Source: Chitinophaga sp. sic0106 (lineage in GTDB: Bacteria; Bacteroidota; Bacteroidia; Chitinophagales; Chitinophagaceae). Taken from it: a stretch of DNA of 64,000 nt. The notes beneath the pieces were generated by a model. It worked only from the letters and a program-made list of their open reading frames with translations. It was not told where the DNA came from and made no database searches. The stretch's first letter is position 1. Every line of letters begins with the position of its first letter. Positions 19,635 through 28,545 of the stretch are shown in pieces. The translations under genes and the position numbers were made by a program. The stretch is from assembly GCF_019219075.1 (NCBI RefSeq), contig NZ_JAHUWJ010000028.1:1-64000 (forward strand), given 5' to 3'.

Positions 19635-19753
19635 TACTACTTTTACTTTATTTTAAATTAAAAAGTAGTACTATGAGTACTTGTTTTTTACTTAAAATAA
19701 AGCAATATAATGTTTTACTTTGAAAGTTTTCTTATTTTAGTACTATGGGTACT
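19635..19753. promoter_or_regulatory. operator-like repeats of the AbiE-type operon
   Basis: Three related signals precede the antitoxin gene. A perfect 10-bp inverted repeat TACTACTTTT / AAAAGTAGTA occupies 19635-19644 and 19661-19670. The 15-mer AGTACTATGAGTACT lies at 19667-19681, and a one-base variant, AGTACTATGGGTACT, at 19739-19753, where its ATG is the start codon itself. AbiEi antitoxins are known to repress their own promoter through repeats, so binding here would block both promoter and start. Confidence 0.6.
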
Positions 19754-20524
19754 AATAATGAAAGTAAATTAAATAGGCTGTTCTCCCTACAACCGCCTGG
19801 GGTGGTTCTCCAGTCAGATTGGCTGGTAGCCCAAGGATATTCTCATGATCTGCAGCAACGTTATAAAAAAGGAAACTGGCTAACTCCAATTGGAACGGGG
19901 GCCTTCATAAGGGCTAGCGAGCCAGTTAGCTATGAAGGGGCTGTATACGCATTGCAAAATCAAAGTAAGTTATCCATACATCCGGGCGGGAGAACTGCAT
20001 TATCATTATTGGGGAAGGCTCATTACCTGGAGTTGGCACCAACTCATGTCTTCCTTTTTGGGTATAGTAATGAAAAGCTACCTGCTTGGTTTAGGAAACG
20101 AGAATGGCATGAAAAAATTATTTATTACCCAACTTCATTTCTTCCTATGGACGTGGGGCTGACATCGATCGAGATGAAAAGTTTACAGATTGTGGTGTCT
20201 AATGCTCCTCGGGCGCTCATGGAGTGTTTATATCTGGCACCGGATAAACAGGATTTACAGGAATGTTATGAATTAATGGAAGGACTAAATGGTTTGGTCC
20301 CAAAACAAGTGCAGTTGCTATTAGAAGTGTGTAATTCTGTCAAGGTTAAAAGATTGTTCGTATATATGGCAGAGAAGGCCGGGCATCAGTGGTTTAAATA
20401 TCTTAACATAGAAAGAGTTAACTTCGGAATTGGAGTTCGAAGTATTGTGAAGAACGGTATATATGTAGATAAATATAAAATCACAGTTCCAAAAGAGTTC
20501 GAGCAAAATGCAAGCAAACTATAA
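19745..20524 (+). CDS. AbiEi-family antitoxin of a type IV toxin-antitoxin pair
   Basis: The 259-residue protein starts with a winged helix region (about 8-60, PPGVVLQSDWLVAQGYSHDL then GNWLTPIGTGAFIRA) and continues with the C-terminal domain of AbiEi-type antitoxins (SLQIVVSNAPRALMECLYL). The family neutralises the partner without direct binding and represses its own promoter. The stop overlaps the toxin start by 17 bp, ensuring coupled translation. The chosen start lies inside the second operator copy. The AT-rich flanks suggest a mobile defence cassette. Confidence 0.88.
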   Translation: MGTNNESKLNRLFSLQPPGVVLQSDWLVAQGYSHDLQQRYKKGNWLTPIGTGAFIRASEPVSYEGAVYALQNQSKLSIHPGGRTALSLLGKAHYLELAPTHVFLFGYSNEKLPAWFRKREWHEKIIYYPTSFLPMDVGLTSIEMKSLQIVVSNAPRALMECLYLAPDKQDLQECYELMEGLNGLVPKQVQLLLEVCNSVKVKRLFVYMAEKAGHQWFKYLNIERVNFGIGVRSIVKNGIYVDKYKITVPKEFEQNASKL

Positions 20525-21410
20525 GAAACAGGTTTCATTATTACTTCAGATTTTACCGGAAGTTGCAGAAGAAAAGTGCTTCGCTTTACACGGTGGCACT
20601 GCAATTAATTTGTTTGTGAGGAATATGCCCCGGTTGTCTGTTGATATTGATCTTACCTACTTGCCAATACAAGATAGAAAAAAATCTGTGGCTGAAATAT
20701 CGGCAGCACTCCAAAGAATTAAATCTCATATAGAAGGGGTGATTCCCAATGTTCACATTCTACACCGGGCAGAAAATGCTAAGCTACTAGTATCATCCAA
20801 GGGAGCAGAGGTGAAATTAGAAGTTAATTTAACAAATCGTGGAGGCTTGGCTGAACCTAGAGAAATGGAACTTTGTCAAAGGGCACAAGATGAATTTGAA
20901 GCCTTTTGTGTTATGCCTGTTGTGTCTCAGGGCCAGCTTTACGGAGGGAAGATCGTAGCTGCATTAGATCGGCAGCATCCACGAGATCTGTTTGATGTGA
21001 GAGACTTACTGGCAGAAGAGGGAATTACTCAAGAAATAAAAGAAGGGTTTATTCATTACCTCATTTGTAGTAATAGAGCCATTGGTGATGTTATTAGCCC
21101 AAATTTACAGGACCAGCGTGGTACTATGAATAATCAATTTTCAGGAATGACCAATGTAATATTTGAATATTCAGACTTTGAACAGGTGCGTGAACAGTTG
21201 ATAAGAGCACTTCATGACTCCTTAACTACCCGCGATAAGGAATTTATACTGAGTGTAAAGAATGTAACACCTGATTGGAGCATCTATGATTTTGAGAAAT
21301 ACCCTGGTATAAAATGGAAGTTGAATAATTTGGAAAAGCTAAAAAAAGAGAATCCTCAAAAGCATAAGGCAGCGTATGAGGCATTACTACAAAAAATTAA
21401 TCATCAATAA
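20508..21410 (+). CDS. AbiEii-type nucleotidyltransferase toxin
   Basis: The 300-residue protein has the nucleotidyltransferase signature HGGTAINLF (residues about 28-36) followed by SVDIDLTYL (about 44-52), the paired acidic residues that bind metal. The RQHPRDLFDVRDL motif near residue 160 is typical of AbiEii/AbiGii toxins. Related toxins add nucleotides to RNA (tRNA in studied cases), stopping growth and limiting phage. It overlaps the antitoxin gene and ends before a strong bidirectional terminator, so the pair is a self-contained unit. Confidence 0.9.
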   Translation: MQANYKKQVSLLLQILPEVAEEKCFALHGGTAINLFVRNMPRLSVDIDLTYLPIQDRKKSVAEISAALQRIKSHIEGVIPNVHILHRAENAKLLVSSKGAEVKLEVNLTNRGGLAEPREMELCQRAQDEFEAFCVMPVVSQGQLYGGKIVAALDRQHPRDLFDVRDLLAEEGITQEIKEGFIHYLICSNRAIGDVISPNLQDQRGTMNNQFSGMTNVIFEYSDFEQVREQLIRALHDSLTTRDKEFILSVKNVTPDWSIYDFEKYPGIKWKLNNLEKLKKENPQKHKAAYEALLQKINHQ

Positions 21411-21448
21411 AAACAACATTAATTTTATCATTCAAGCTGCCAACTAAA

Positions 21449-21480
21449 AAAGGCTTTTAAGCGTCTGCTTAAAAGCCTTT
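21449..21480. terminator. bidirectional terminator between abiEii and tRNA-Met
   Basis: A perfect 14-bp stem (AAAGGCTTTTAAGC and its complement) has a GTCT loop, with A-rich sequence before it and T-rich sequence after. It serves the toxin gene on the plus strand and the tRNA gene on the minus strand. Confidence 0.85.
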
Positions 21481-21487
21481 CTCTTTG

Positions 21488-21559
<72 letters not shown>

Positions 21560-21710
21560 ATGTGGTTGCAAATGTAGGCAAATAAATCAAACCACAAAAA
21601 ATAGTGTTAAGTTTTTTTTATCAATTGCTAAAAAGTTGAAATTTGATGCGCGCTGTAATCCTTTGTGGTAAAGCGTTTTAAGCCTGTTGAAAAAACTTCA
21701 AAAAACTTTT

Positions 21711-22478
21711 CTAAAAATCAGAATATGCAGTAGGTCGTACAAATATTATATCCTGATGTGATACATTGTGTGCATATTCAGGCAATGCAGATAATTTTTT
21801 CCACGCAGGATCAGCCCCAAAAGATTTCCAGTGTGCATCGCGATCGGCCTTGTTATTAAAGGTCGTCATGTACATCAGGTTGGGCGTGTGGCTACCGGCA
21901 ACTACACTGCCGTAGAACACTGCGTTAAATCCAAGGCGTCTGAAGATTTCTATTTCACCACCGGCATTAAACATCTTTACCTTATTGCTGTGATAAGCTT
22001 CTGTAGCGCTTTCGTAACTGCGGAGCTCATATACTCTTTCCGCTTTTGGGCTGTTAAGTGCAGGAAGTGCCATTTTGGGCATATCTGCAAAAGCCAGGAG
22101 CAATATGGATTCTATGCGATTGTAGGGCGCATTGTTATTATAGCCACTCATGAAAGTAGCAGCAGCATTGGTGTAGGCGGCATCCTTGTCGAGCCTGGCT
22201 GGCAGCTGTGAAATCTGCTCCGGGGATTTGAATGCAGCGAACACGTATACACGAAGATCGGCAGTATCCTGCGTCACTGGCTTGAATACGCCTACCTGAC
22301 TAATGCCTGCACGATGTAATGCCGGCAGGTAAGCCTGTTCCAGGTAGCTGTCGAGCGCTGCTTCCTGGCCGGCGCTGATATGATATACCTTCAGTTGGTA
22401 ATATTGCTGATTACCCTTGCCAGTAGCGAGGAAAGGCAGGGTTATACACAATGTCAGCAATGATAATAATGTTTTCAT
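21711..22478 (-). CDS. exported NIPSNAP-family protein
   Basis: The 255-residue product has a signal peptide (about 1-20, LLTLCITLPFLATG) and two ferredoxin-like NIPSNAP repeats: one from YYQLKVYHISAGQEAALDSYL, the second from VYELRSYESATEAYHSNKV, with the typical NLMYMTTFNNKADRDAHWKSF end. The family's biochemical role is poorly known; small-molecule binding is often proposed. It stands alone between the tRNA and a divergent gene. Confidence 0.85.
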   Translation of the reverse strand: MKTLLSLLTLCITLPFLATGKGNQQYYQLKVYHISAGQEAALDSYLEQAYLPALHRAGISQVGVFKPVTQDTADLRVYVFAAFKSPEQISQLPARLDKDAAYTNAAATFMSGYNNNAPYNRIESILLLAFADMPKMALPALNSPKAERVYELRSYESATEAYHSNKVKMFNAGGEIEIFRRLGFNAVFYGSVVAGSHTPNLMYMTTFNNKADRDAHWKSFGADPAWKKLSALPEYAHNVSHQDIIFVRPTAYSDF

Positions 22479-22568
22479 ACACGGTGAATTTGCCGGTCAA
22501 AATACAAAAAGATGTCTGAGTTTCATCTGCCTGGATAGCCGTATATTAGCTGCCACAAATGGAAACTT

Positions 22569-23678
22569 ATGTATAGCGAACCTGAAATGCTAATAGAAGA
22601 AACGAACGAGAGAGGCACCATGTATGCCATGGTAGAGCAGGATGATCGTACCGCGTATTTTTATTTATATCCATCTGAGATCATGGGAAACCGTTTCAAA
22701 CCCAGGCCTTGCTGGTTACGTAACCTGCAACCTGCCCCTGAAAAACGGGATACGGCAGCCATGCAAAACGGTGTAGCTCCCATGCTGGAAGCTAAATTTT
22801 GTAAACATCCCGAAGGGGAAGCGCCATTGGAAAAAGAACGGATTTCCTTTATCTGGAATGCAGAAGGAGATGGCGCCGCCATTTTATATGATAACGAAAT
22901 CATTGGTATTATTCCGGGCTGGGGATTATATATGGATCAACCGCCGGCTTATGCCGCGGGTTGTGTAGAAAGTAATGACAGCAGTATTACTTTCCCGCTG
23001 GGAACTCCGGAAACCAATATCCAATACCGGAAGTTTGTGGCTGTTGCTGATTTCTGGCGCAGCTGGTTCGACGAGGAAAACCCGCAATGGCCGCCTATTC
23101 AGCATGCCTTTGTAGATGCCTATACAAAGGTATTTGGCCCACACCAAACTTATTATGGTATTGATGATAATAAATGGCCACCGATGGCGATGGTCAGCTT
23201 TGAGAAAGATGATATTGTATACTTTATTACGCTTGGTATGAGCATTCGTCCTATGCCATGGGTCGATTTCCTGTATAATGAAAATGCCGGTGCTTACCAC
23301 CGCGCGGAACTAGGCCTGGCGATGGATACGAAGGTATATACCACTGAGCAGATCACCAACGTAGCATTGGCATTGGCAGGCCTGGCCGACAGGCCATGGA
23401 AAATCATGACCTGGCTCGGAGAAGGGCATACGCTATCCTCTGGTTTGTTGCCAAAACCTTATGAGAGCCTGATTCTCTCCTCTGCATTATATAACGGACC
23501 AGCTATAGAATTGCCGCAGGTGTATGGGGATAAAGTAAACCTCTACTGGTGTGTGCCTATTACCTTCGAAGAGCGTAATTTCGCTCACAGCAAGGAAAAC
23601 GGTGGGTACGACCTCCTTGAAAAAATGATCGGGGAAGGCAGCAATCATATTGTTACGGAGAGAAATCCTGTAGTATAA
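22569..23678 (+). CDS. suppressor-of-fused (SUFU) domain protein
   Basis: The 369-residue protein is cytosolic, without signal or membrane segments. Residues about 190-360 resemble the SUFU domain: the block KIMTWLGEGHTLSS and the end LYWCVPITFEERNFAHSKENGGYDLL fit the conserved 'P-I-T-x-E-E' finish of this family. Bacterial SUFU proteins are often linked to polymorphic toxin immunity. No toxin gene lies next to it here, so this role is only a possibility. The N-terminal 150 residues are not recognised. Confidence 0.7.
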   Translation: MYSEPEMLIEETNERGTMYAMVEQDDRTAYFYLYPSEIMGNRFKPRPCWLRNLQPAPEKRDTAAMQNGVAPMLEAKFCKHPEGEAPLEKERISFIWNAEGDGAAILYDNEIIGIIPGWGLYMDQPPAYAAGCVESNDSSITFPLGTPETNIQYRKFVAVADFWRSWFDEENPQWPPIQHAFVDAYTKVFGPHQTYYGIDDNKWPPMAMVSFEKDDIVYFITLGMSIRPMPWVDFLYNENAGAYHRAELGLAMDTKVYTTEQITNVALALAGLADRPWKIMTWLGEGHTLSSGLLPKPYESLILSSALYNGPAIELPQVYGDKVNLYWCVPITFEERNFAHSKENGGYDLLEKMIGEGSNHIVTERNPVV

Positions 23679-23720
23679 AAGCGCAGGTGTAAATAATCAG
23701 GAACTGATAGAAAAAAACAG

Positions 23721-23748
23721 GGGTGTATCAAGAATGATGCACCCTTTT
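23721..23748. terminator. bidirectional terminator between the SUFU gene and lanB
   Basis: The stem GGGTGTATCA / TGATGCACCC (one G:T pair) has an AGAA loop, six T residues after it and seven A residues just before it. It fits both converging genes. Confidence 0.85.
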
Positions 23749-23774
23749 TTAATTACCAACTATTCTATTTTATC

Positions 23775-26700
23775 CTAAATCATTAAGTTTCGCAAATTGA
23801 AACTAGTCTTTTCTTTTGCCAGTACTGCTGTATAATGCTTGGCCAGGCAGTGGTAGGTAACCAGTTCGTGTAAACGGGGGCTGGCTACGAAAAACCTGTT
23901 AAGCATCATATGGAGCAGGTCACCGGTTAACTTTTGCAGCCGGTACGACCGTTGGGCCGTGGCCTTGCCACAAATGATCCGTATTTCTGTACAAATATTT
24001 TTTATTTCGGTATCGTACTGGCTGAACTGGTCATAGATCAGGTCGGCCAGTGGGAATGCGCTGGCAGTTTCATCCAGTATACCTGTGATGGCCTGCTGAT
24101 GTTCCCTGAATTTATTGTTTAGCTGAAACTGGAAGTCGCTGTTGCCATTGAACTCTCTGAACAGGCTGTCGCGCAGTGTGCTGAGCAGTTCCAGCTTTTG
24201 TTGAACGGTAAACCCCAGGTTTTCGAGCATGGTATCTGTTGCCTTTACTGCAAAGATCCACCGGTAAAACTCCTGGTTACCGCTTTGTATATGTGGGAGT
24301 AGTTCCAGTACCAGTTCGCTGTCGTGGTAAAAGAGCTGCTCGCAAAGTTCCATCGTTTCAGTGCCATAGCGTTCCAACTCGCGCTGATAGGTATCGAACT
24401 GGATTTTATGGACGATATCTTCGTCGATATATTCCTGGAAAGCCTGGTTGATTTCATTGATAACGGTCTGGCTTTGCTCCGGATCGGTGAGATGGAAGCG
24501 GAGGCGCAGGTGGTTATCGGTATCTACGTATCGTACGAAGAACCATTTGTCGATGATTTCGTCCAGTTTCAGGTTATTGATAATAGGGTAAACTTCTGTG
24601 GTCAGCAGTTTATCCACCCATTTCGGGCCGCAGTAAATTTTAGCATACAGCCATTCAGAGCCTGGGCTGAATGTCCTTTTGACACTGGTATGCTGGTTTT
24701 CAGGAATGGCTGTTCTGCTTTGTGTATATGTACTATTATAGAGAGGGACGATGATTTCGTTGCAGAAAGCACCTGATTCCGACCGGATGAAGAGGTGTTC
24801 TTCTTCCAGGAAAGGTTCATAAAGTGTAACATTTCCTTTTTTGAGATAGGAGATCAGGAGTTCCTGGGCCAGTACACATGTCAGGTCGAGGAACAGTTCA
24901 TTGTCTGATTCTGCAAGGATTACCTTTTCAGGTATATTATTTTTTTTAAGGAGATGGGAGAGCTGTTGCTGATCACCTCCGTCGTCCTGGAGAAAGTCTT
25001 TACTGAGCAGTCGCCATTGTGCCCTGCGGAGGATAACTTCTTTATACCTTACACGAGGCAGGTAGGGAAGGTCCCGCAGGATATTCCAGTCCCAGGCGAT
25101 GTTAAGGCTTTCCTGCTGGCTTTGCATGGCGCAGAGGAATTTATACACGCTGAGACTGTTGGTAAAGTTATGTGCGCTGGTGAGTCGCGGTACAATTTCT
25201 TTATTGAGGGATTTAGAAAACAGGATGATGTTGTCATTGACTACGTTTACGTAGATATCGCTGACAGGTATTTGGAATTCCTTGTCCAGGGAGGATGTTC
25301 CGAGGAATGGGATTTCGTAGTCGTACAGTTTGGGGCGAAGTAAAACGTTACCGGTACGGCCTTGTGGGAGGTGGATAATCTCTGCGATTATTTTGTCTCC
25401 CAGCAGCATTTTTTCATAGGCTGCTATCTGGCGCATGTGATCGGCGAGGGGTTCACTCGAAGAGCCGAAGCGCCCCATTAGGGGAAGGGCGGAAGGACCA
25501 CCGCAGCTTTTGAGTACGAACTGGAAATCGCCTTCATCCAGGTTACTGGTGTTAGCAGCGATGAGTGTACCCATGGCGGTGGAAGTAGCCGGCAAGCCGG
25601 TCGGGTTTTCGGGGGTCGCTTCCAGCAAGTCTTCAGATGTAAGTACGATTTCGGTTAAATGATGTTGCTGAGCCTCTGCAAATTTTTTCAGGACCAGCTT
25701 ATGGTGATTGGTCCATTGATTTTGGTTGAAAGAAGGAGCTGAGGGGAGAACAAGATCATCGATGACCGGGGTATAATTGGACTTGTCACCTGTAACGATG
25801 CCAAAGCCAATTCCATTTTCACTATCCAGTACCGACATCAGGGGCATTTCTTTCCCGTCGTAGCGGGCCAGGAACTTCTTTTTGAAGGTCGCTAGTTCGG
25901 GGTCTTCGCTGGAAATATTGAGGGCGGTTAGTTCGCTGAGTGTTTCTGCAATAGTGTCAATCACCCCGTGGTGGAGGTTATTGGCGGGTGTTTCATGGAA
26001 CAGGTCTACCACAACAAGGTCTTTGTTGAGCAGGCCCGGACTAACTTTCTGCAGTAGTTCTCCTATAACATTATAAGGTTCATTTCTTTTCTCATAAGCA
26101 AACAAATGTTGTTGTGCTTCTGTCAACAGTTGCTGCAAGGGGGCTTTTACCCCTGTTGAATGTAGCTGTGCTGCGATTGTACTCAGATAATCCGGACCTG
26201 TTAACGTAGGATGAAAGGCCGAGACGAGTATTTGGTTTTCCACCAGCATGCTGATGAAGCTTCTGGCTTCATCAGCAGTGATAGAAAGATCCATGAGTAC
26301 AGCAGTGAGCTGTTGAATGGATGCGCCGTTACCGGCAGTAGATAGGATTTTCTCTAGATAGATGTTATGGGAGAAACTACTGAGAAAATAGTGTCTTTTA
26401 TTTTCCTTGATTTGGTATTCGTAGTAGCGGTAAGTGTTTCCTACCCGGTAAATGCTGCTGTTGGGAAGGAAAGTAAGTACGGCGGCGATTTCCTGGTCAG
26501 CCACCAGTTCATCGGCAATGACCGACAGGCAGTGCATGTCGATTTTTGCTTTTTTATGACGGGAGGTCTCGTTGATGGTAATAGCAGTCGGTGCATCTGT
26601 GATGCTACCGGTAGAACAACCTGCGAATAAACCATATGGTGTGCAACGAGCACTCATTCTTAATAAATATTTATATAGGGTCAGTACCAGTTTATGTTGT

Positions 26701-26951
26701 TTATGCGGTCGGAGTACTGATGTACCGCTTAACCAGTCCAGAAGGTTTGAATGTAGCTCCTGGCTGGCAAGATATATAGCTTCCTGCAGCACGGGCTGCT
26801 GGTAAATTCCCTTTAATGCTGCCGTTAATGAGGCTACATCACGCTTATTTCCAGAATGAAGGGACTTAATTGTGTTGTAGGACAAAAGCGGCAATCGTAG
26901 TAGATAAAAATCGAAAGACTTAACCTGCGGCAGCAATACGCGATCGTGCAT
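23775..26951 (-). CDS. full-length class I lanthipeptide dehydratase (LanB type)
   Basis: The 1058-residue protein begins with the LanB N-terminal glutamylation domain (about 1-740; YLLRMSARCTPYGLFAGCSTG near residue 90 is a family hallmark). It ends with the SpaB-C/thiopeptide-type elimination domain (about 763-1050; WLYAKIYCGPKWVDKLLTTE, FVRYVDTDNHLRLRFHL). The enzyme would use glutamyl-tRNA to dehydrate Ser and Thr in a precursor peptide. Both domains are in one chain, unlike the split LanB pairs of some Chitinophaga clusters. It has its own upstream element (27007-27033) and lies downstream of a candidate precursor and two regulators. No LanC cyclase, transporter or leader protease gene is in the window. 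Confidence 0.92.
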   Translation of the reverse strand: MHDRVLLPQVKSFDFYLLRLPLLSYNTIKSLHSGNKRDVASLTAALKGIYQQPVLQEAIYLASQELHSNLLDWLSGTSVLRPHKQHKLVLTLYKYLLRMSARCTPYGLFAGCSTGSITDAPTAITINETSRHKKAKIDMHCLSVIADELVADQEIAAVLTFLPNSSIYRVGNTYRYYEYQIKENKRHYFLSSFSHNIYLEKILSTAGNGASIQQLTAVLMDLSITADEARSFISMLVENQILVSAFHPTLTGPDYLSTIAAQLHSTGVKAPLQQLLTEAQQHLFAYEKRNEPYNVIGELLQKVSPGLLNKDLVVVDLFHETPANNLHHGVIDTIAETLSELTALNISSEDPELATFKKKFLARYDGKEMPLMSVLDSENGIGFGIVTGDKSNYTPVIDDLVLPSAPSFNQNQWTNHHKLVLKKFAEAQQHHLTEIVLTSEDLLEATPENPTGLPATSTAMGTLIAANTSNLDEGDFQFVLKSCGGPSALPLMGRFGSSSEPLADHMRQIAAYEKMLLGDKIIAEIIHLPQGRTGNVLLRPKLYDYEIPFLGTSSLDKEFQIPVSDIYVNVVNDNIILFSKSLNKEIVPRLTSAHNFTNSLSVYKFLCAMQSQQESLNIAWDWNILRDLPYLPRVRYKEVILRRAQWRLLSKDFLQDDGGDQQQLSHLLKKNNIPEKVILAESDNELFLDLTCVLAQELLISYLKKGNVTLYEPFLEEEHLFIRSESGAFCNEIIVPLYNSTYTQSRTAIPENQHTSVKRTFSPGSEWLYAKIYCGPKWVDKLLTTEVYPIINNLKLDEIIDKWFFVRYVDTDNHLRLRFHLTDPEQSQTVINEINQAFQEYIDEDIVHKIQFDTYQRELERYGTETMELCEQLFYHDSELVLELLPHIQSGNQEFYRWIFAVKATDTMLENLGFTVQQKLELLSTLRDSLFREFNGNSDFQFQLNNKFREHQQAITGILDETASAFPLADLIYDQFSQYDTEIKNICTEIRIICGKATAQRSYRLQKLTGDLLHMMLNRFFVASPRLHELVTYHCLAKHYTAVLAKEKTSFNLRNLMI

Positions 26952-27006
26952 GTCTTTTATTTAAAGTACAAGGTGCTAACATCTTTATCTACACAGATAT
27001 TTTTTC

Positions 27007-27033
27007 GACCAAATTCATCGTTTACACGACGAA
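27007..27033 (-). promoter_or_regulatory. 27-bp element upstream of lanB (copy 2)
   Basis: On the minus strand it reads TTCGTCGTGTA, a variable five to seven bases, then ATTTGGTC. It matches the element before the precursor gene at 22 of 27 positions and lies 55 bp upstream of the lanB start. It could be a binding site for the LytTR regulator or a promoter; the TGAATTTG part is close to the Bacteroidota -7 form TAnnTTTG. Confidence 0.6.
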
Positions 27034-27058
27034 ATGATTAACATTTCCAATATCCTGC

Positions 27059-27430
27059 TTAAGCAAGTTTTAGCATTTTGGTGACCTGATCCCGAAATTT
27101 CGGGAAGCTGACAGGTTTTGGAAGATATCCGTGACGCCCTCCCAACGGTAAATCTCCCAGGCTGGCAAGTGGATAGGCAGTGACTACTATAAAGCTGCAA
27201 TCAGTATTTTTTAATAATTGACTCAAGCCGGTAGTTTGTCTGCCATAGATATTCACATCCAGCAGGATAAGATCTATCTCCCTGCAGCGGATCAGTTCCG
27301 AGACATCCTGCAATTTATCAGTAGCGATAACGAGCTCCATGTGGTCCATTTTGTTCAGATAGCTACTGAGTAATTCCACCGCAAGGGGCTCGTCATCGAC
27401 TATTGCACAACGGTATGGCATCTCTCTCAC
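27059..27430 (-). CDS. receiver-only response regulator
   Basis: The 123-residue protein is a single receiver domain: acidic pair D12-D13, phospho-acceptor D58 in LILLDVN, T84 and K105 in LPKP. There is no output domain. It starts 13 bp after the candidate precursor gene and precedes lanB, so it is embedded in the peptide locus. It may be a phosphate sink or may tune the neighbouring LytTR system; no direct evidence decides. The N-terminal AIVDDEPLAVELL resembles LytTR-type receivers. Confidence 0.85.
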   Translation of the reverse strand: MREMPYRCAIVDDEPLAVELLSSYLNKMDHMELVIATDKLQDVSELIRCREIDLILLDVNIYGRQTTGLSQLLKNTDCSFIVVTAYPLASLGDLPLGGRHGYLPKPVSFPKFRDQVTKMLKLA

Positions 27431-27443
27431 CTCAACAACGGGA

Positions 27444-27650
27444 TTAGTTATGATACAGGACTAGTGTCGACAGGGAAATCGTCGTAGGAATGCTGCCACC
27501 AGTGGTGTCAGTTGTTTCCGTACGATGCTGCAATAATTGATTTTTCCTTACAGAAAGATTGTTAACTGCATGAGAATCAGCTTTAGCCACGATTTCTTTA
27601 CGCAGCTCGAGGGTAGGTTGCATGTTGGTGTTCAGAAACTGTTTTTTCAT
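27444..27650 (-). CDS. candidate LanB precursor peptide, no cysteine
   Basis: The 68-residue product starts MKKQFLNTNM and has a charged leader with LELRKEIVAKA, similar in pattern to Bacteroidota class I lanthipeptide leaders. Its end is rich in Thr/Ser: T44-T50 region, a double glycine at 51-52, then a 16-residue tail with six Ser/Thr (SIPTTISLSTLVLYHN). There is no cysteine anywhere, so lanthionine rings could not form; dehydration alone is possible. It has the shared 27-bp element 65 bp upstream and lies in the same direction as lanB. Assignment rests on context and composition. Confidence 0.65.
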   Translation of the reverse strand: MKKQFLNTNMQPTLELRKEIVAKADSHAVNNLSVRKNQLLQHRTETTDTTGGSIPTTISLSTLVLYHN

Positions 27651-27715
27651 GGAGATAAGGGCGTTTTAGTTGTAAACAAAAATGCCGATGTTCCACTACA
27701 GTAAATTTTCTTTTA

Positions 27716-27742
27716 GACCAAATGCAGCCGCTACACGACGAA
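27716..27742 (-). promoter_or_regulatory. 27-bp element upstream of the candidate precursor (copy 1)
   Basis: On the minus strand it runs TTCGTCGTGTA through to ATTTGGTC, with the ends identical to the copy before lanB and differences confined to five central positions. It lies 65 bp before the precursor start and just downstream of the LytTR regulator gene. Confidence 0.6.
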
Positions 27743-27787
27743 CGTAACTGTACTTCTAATTAGCTGAATGAGTGGGTGAGCGGGTAA

Positions 27788-28537
27788 CTATTCTTCTCCT
27801 TCCCGGGCATCTGAGGTAATGCCCAGCCGTTTATTCAACTCGGATTTGTATTGTTTTGAAATGATTATCGTATGGTTATTTATGAGTTCGGCGGTGTTGC
27901 CAATGATATTTTTAATCGCATTTAACTGTACTATATAGGACTTATGTACCCTGATAAACTGGTTGTCGGGCAGTAAGTCCTCCATATGCTTCATCCGCTG
28001 ATAAATGATGTGCGTTTCCCGGGCCGTTACAATTTTGATGTAGTCCTTCATGCCTTCTACATAATAAATATCATCGAAGATGACTTTACTTAGCTTCTGA
28101 CCATCCTTCACAAACATATAGGTTGCCGGGGAGGATTTCTCTTTCCCGGGTGCTGCTGCGGGCTGTTTCCGCTGTTGTAATATCGCTTTGGCTTTATTGA
28201 TTGCCTTCAGCAGCCGGTCAAATCCAAAAGGTTTCATCAGGTAATCCACTACATCCAGCTCATAACCTTCCACCGCATAGTCCCTGCTGGCGGTAGTAAA
28301 TATAACCAGGGGAATATGAGAGAGCGACCGGATCATTTCCACACCATTGATGTTGGGCATTCTGATGTCGGAAAAAAGCAGGTCTATGGAATCCTGTTGC
28401 AGAATCTCCAGGGCTTCCAAGGCATTTTCACAGGTTGCCACCAGCTCCAGCTGGGGAACTTTACTGATATAGGTTGTCATTAATTCTCTGGCAAATGGTT
28501 CATCATCTACCACCAGACATCTGATCTGCTGCTCCAT
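27788..28537 (-). CDS. LytTR-family response regulator
   Basis: The 249-residue protein has an N-terminal receiver (D11-D12, phospho-acceptor D57 in LLFSDIRMPNINGVEM, K102 in LMKPF). After a charged linker comes a C-terminal LytTR DNA-binding domain (about 140-240: DDIYYVEGMKDYIKIVT, FIRVHKSYIVQLNAI). It is coded 8 bp after its presumed kinase, so the two form a LytS/LytR-type system. Its likely targets are the two 27-bp elements downstream, before the precursor and lanB. Confidence 0.93.
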   Translation of the reverse strand: MEQQIRCLVVDDEPFARELMTTYISKVPQLELVATCENALEALEILQQDSIDLLFSDIRMPNINGVEMIRSLSHIPLVIFTTASRDYAVEGYELDVVDYLMKPFGFDRLLKAINKAKAILQQRKQPAAAPGKEKSSPATYMFVKDGQKLSKVIFDDIYYVEGMKDYIKIVTARETHIIYQRMKHMEDLLPDNQFIRVHKSYIVQLNAIKNIIGNTAELINNHTIIISKQYKSELNKRLGITSDAREGEE

Positions 28538-28545
28538 TTATTACT

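Noticed and set aside
27015..27200. Cysteine-containing 61-codon frame as an alternative LanB precursor
   Set aside because: It overlaps the receiver-only regulator in another frame and has no leader-like pattern or start signal.
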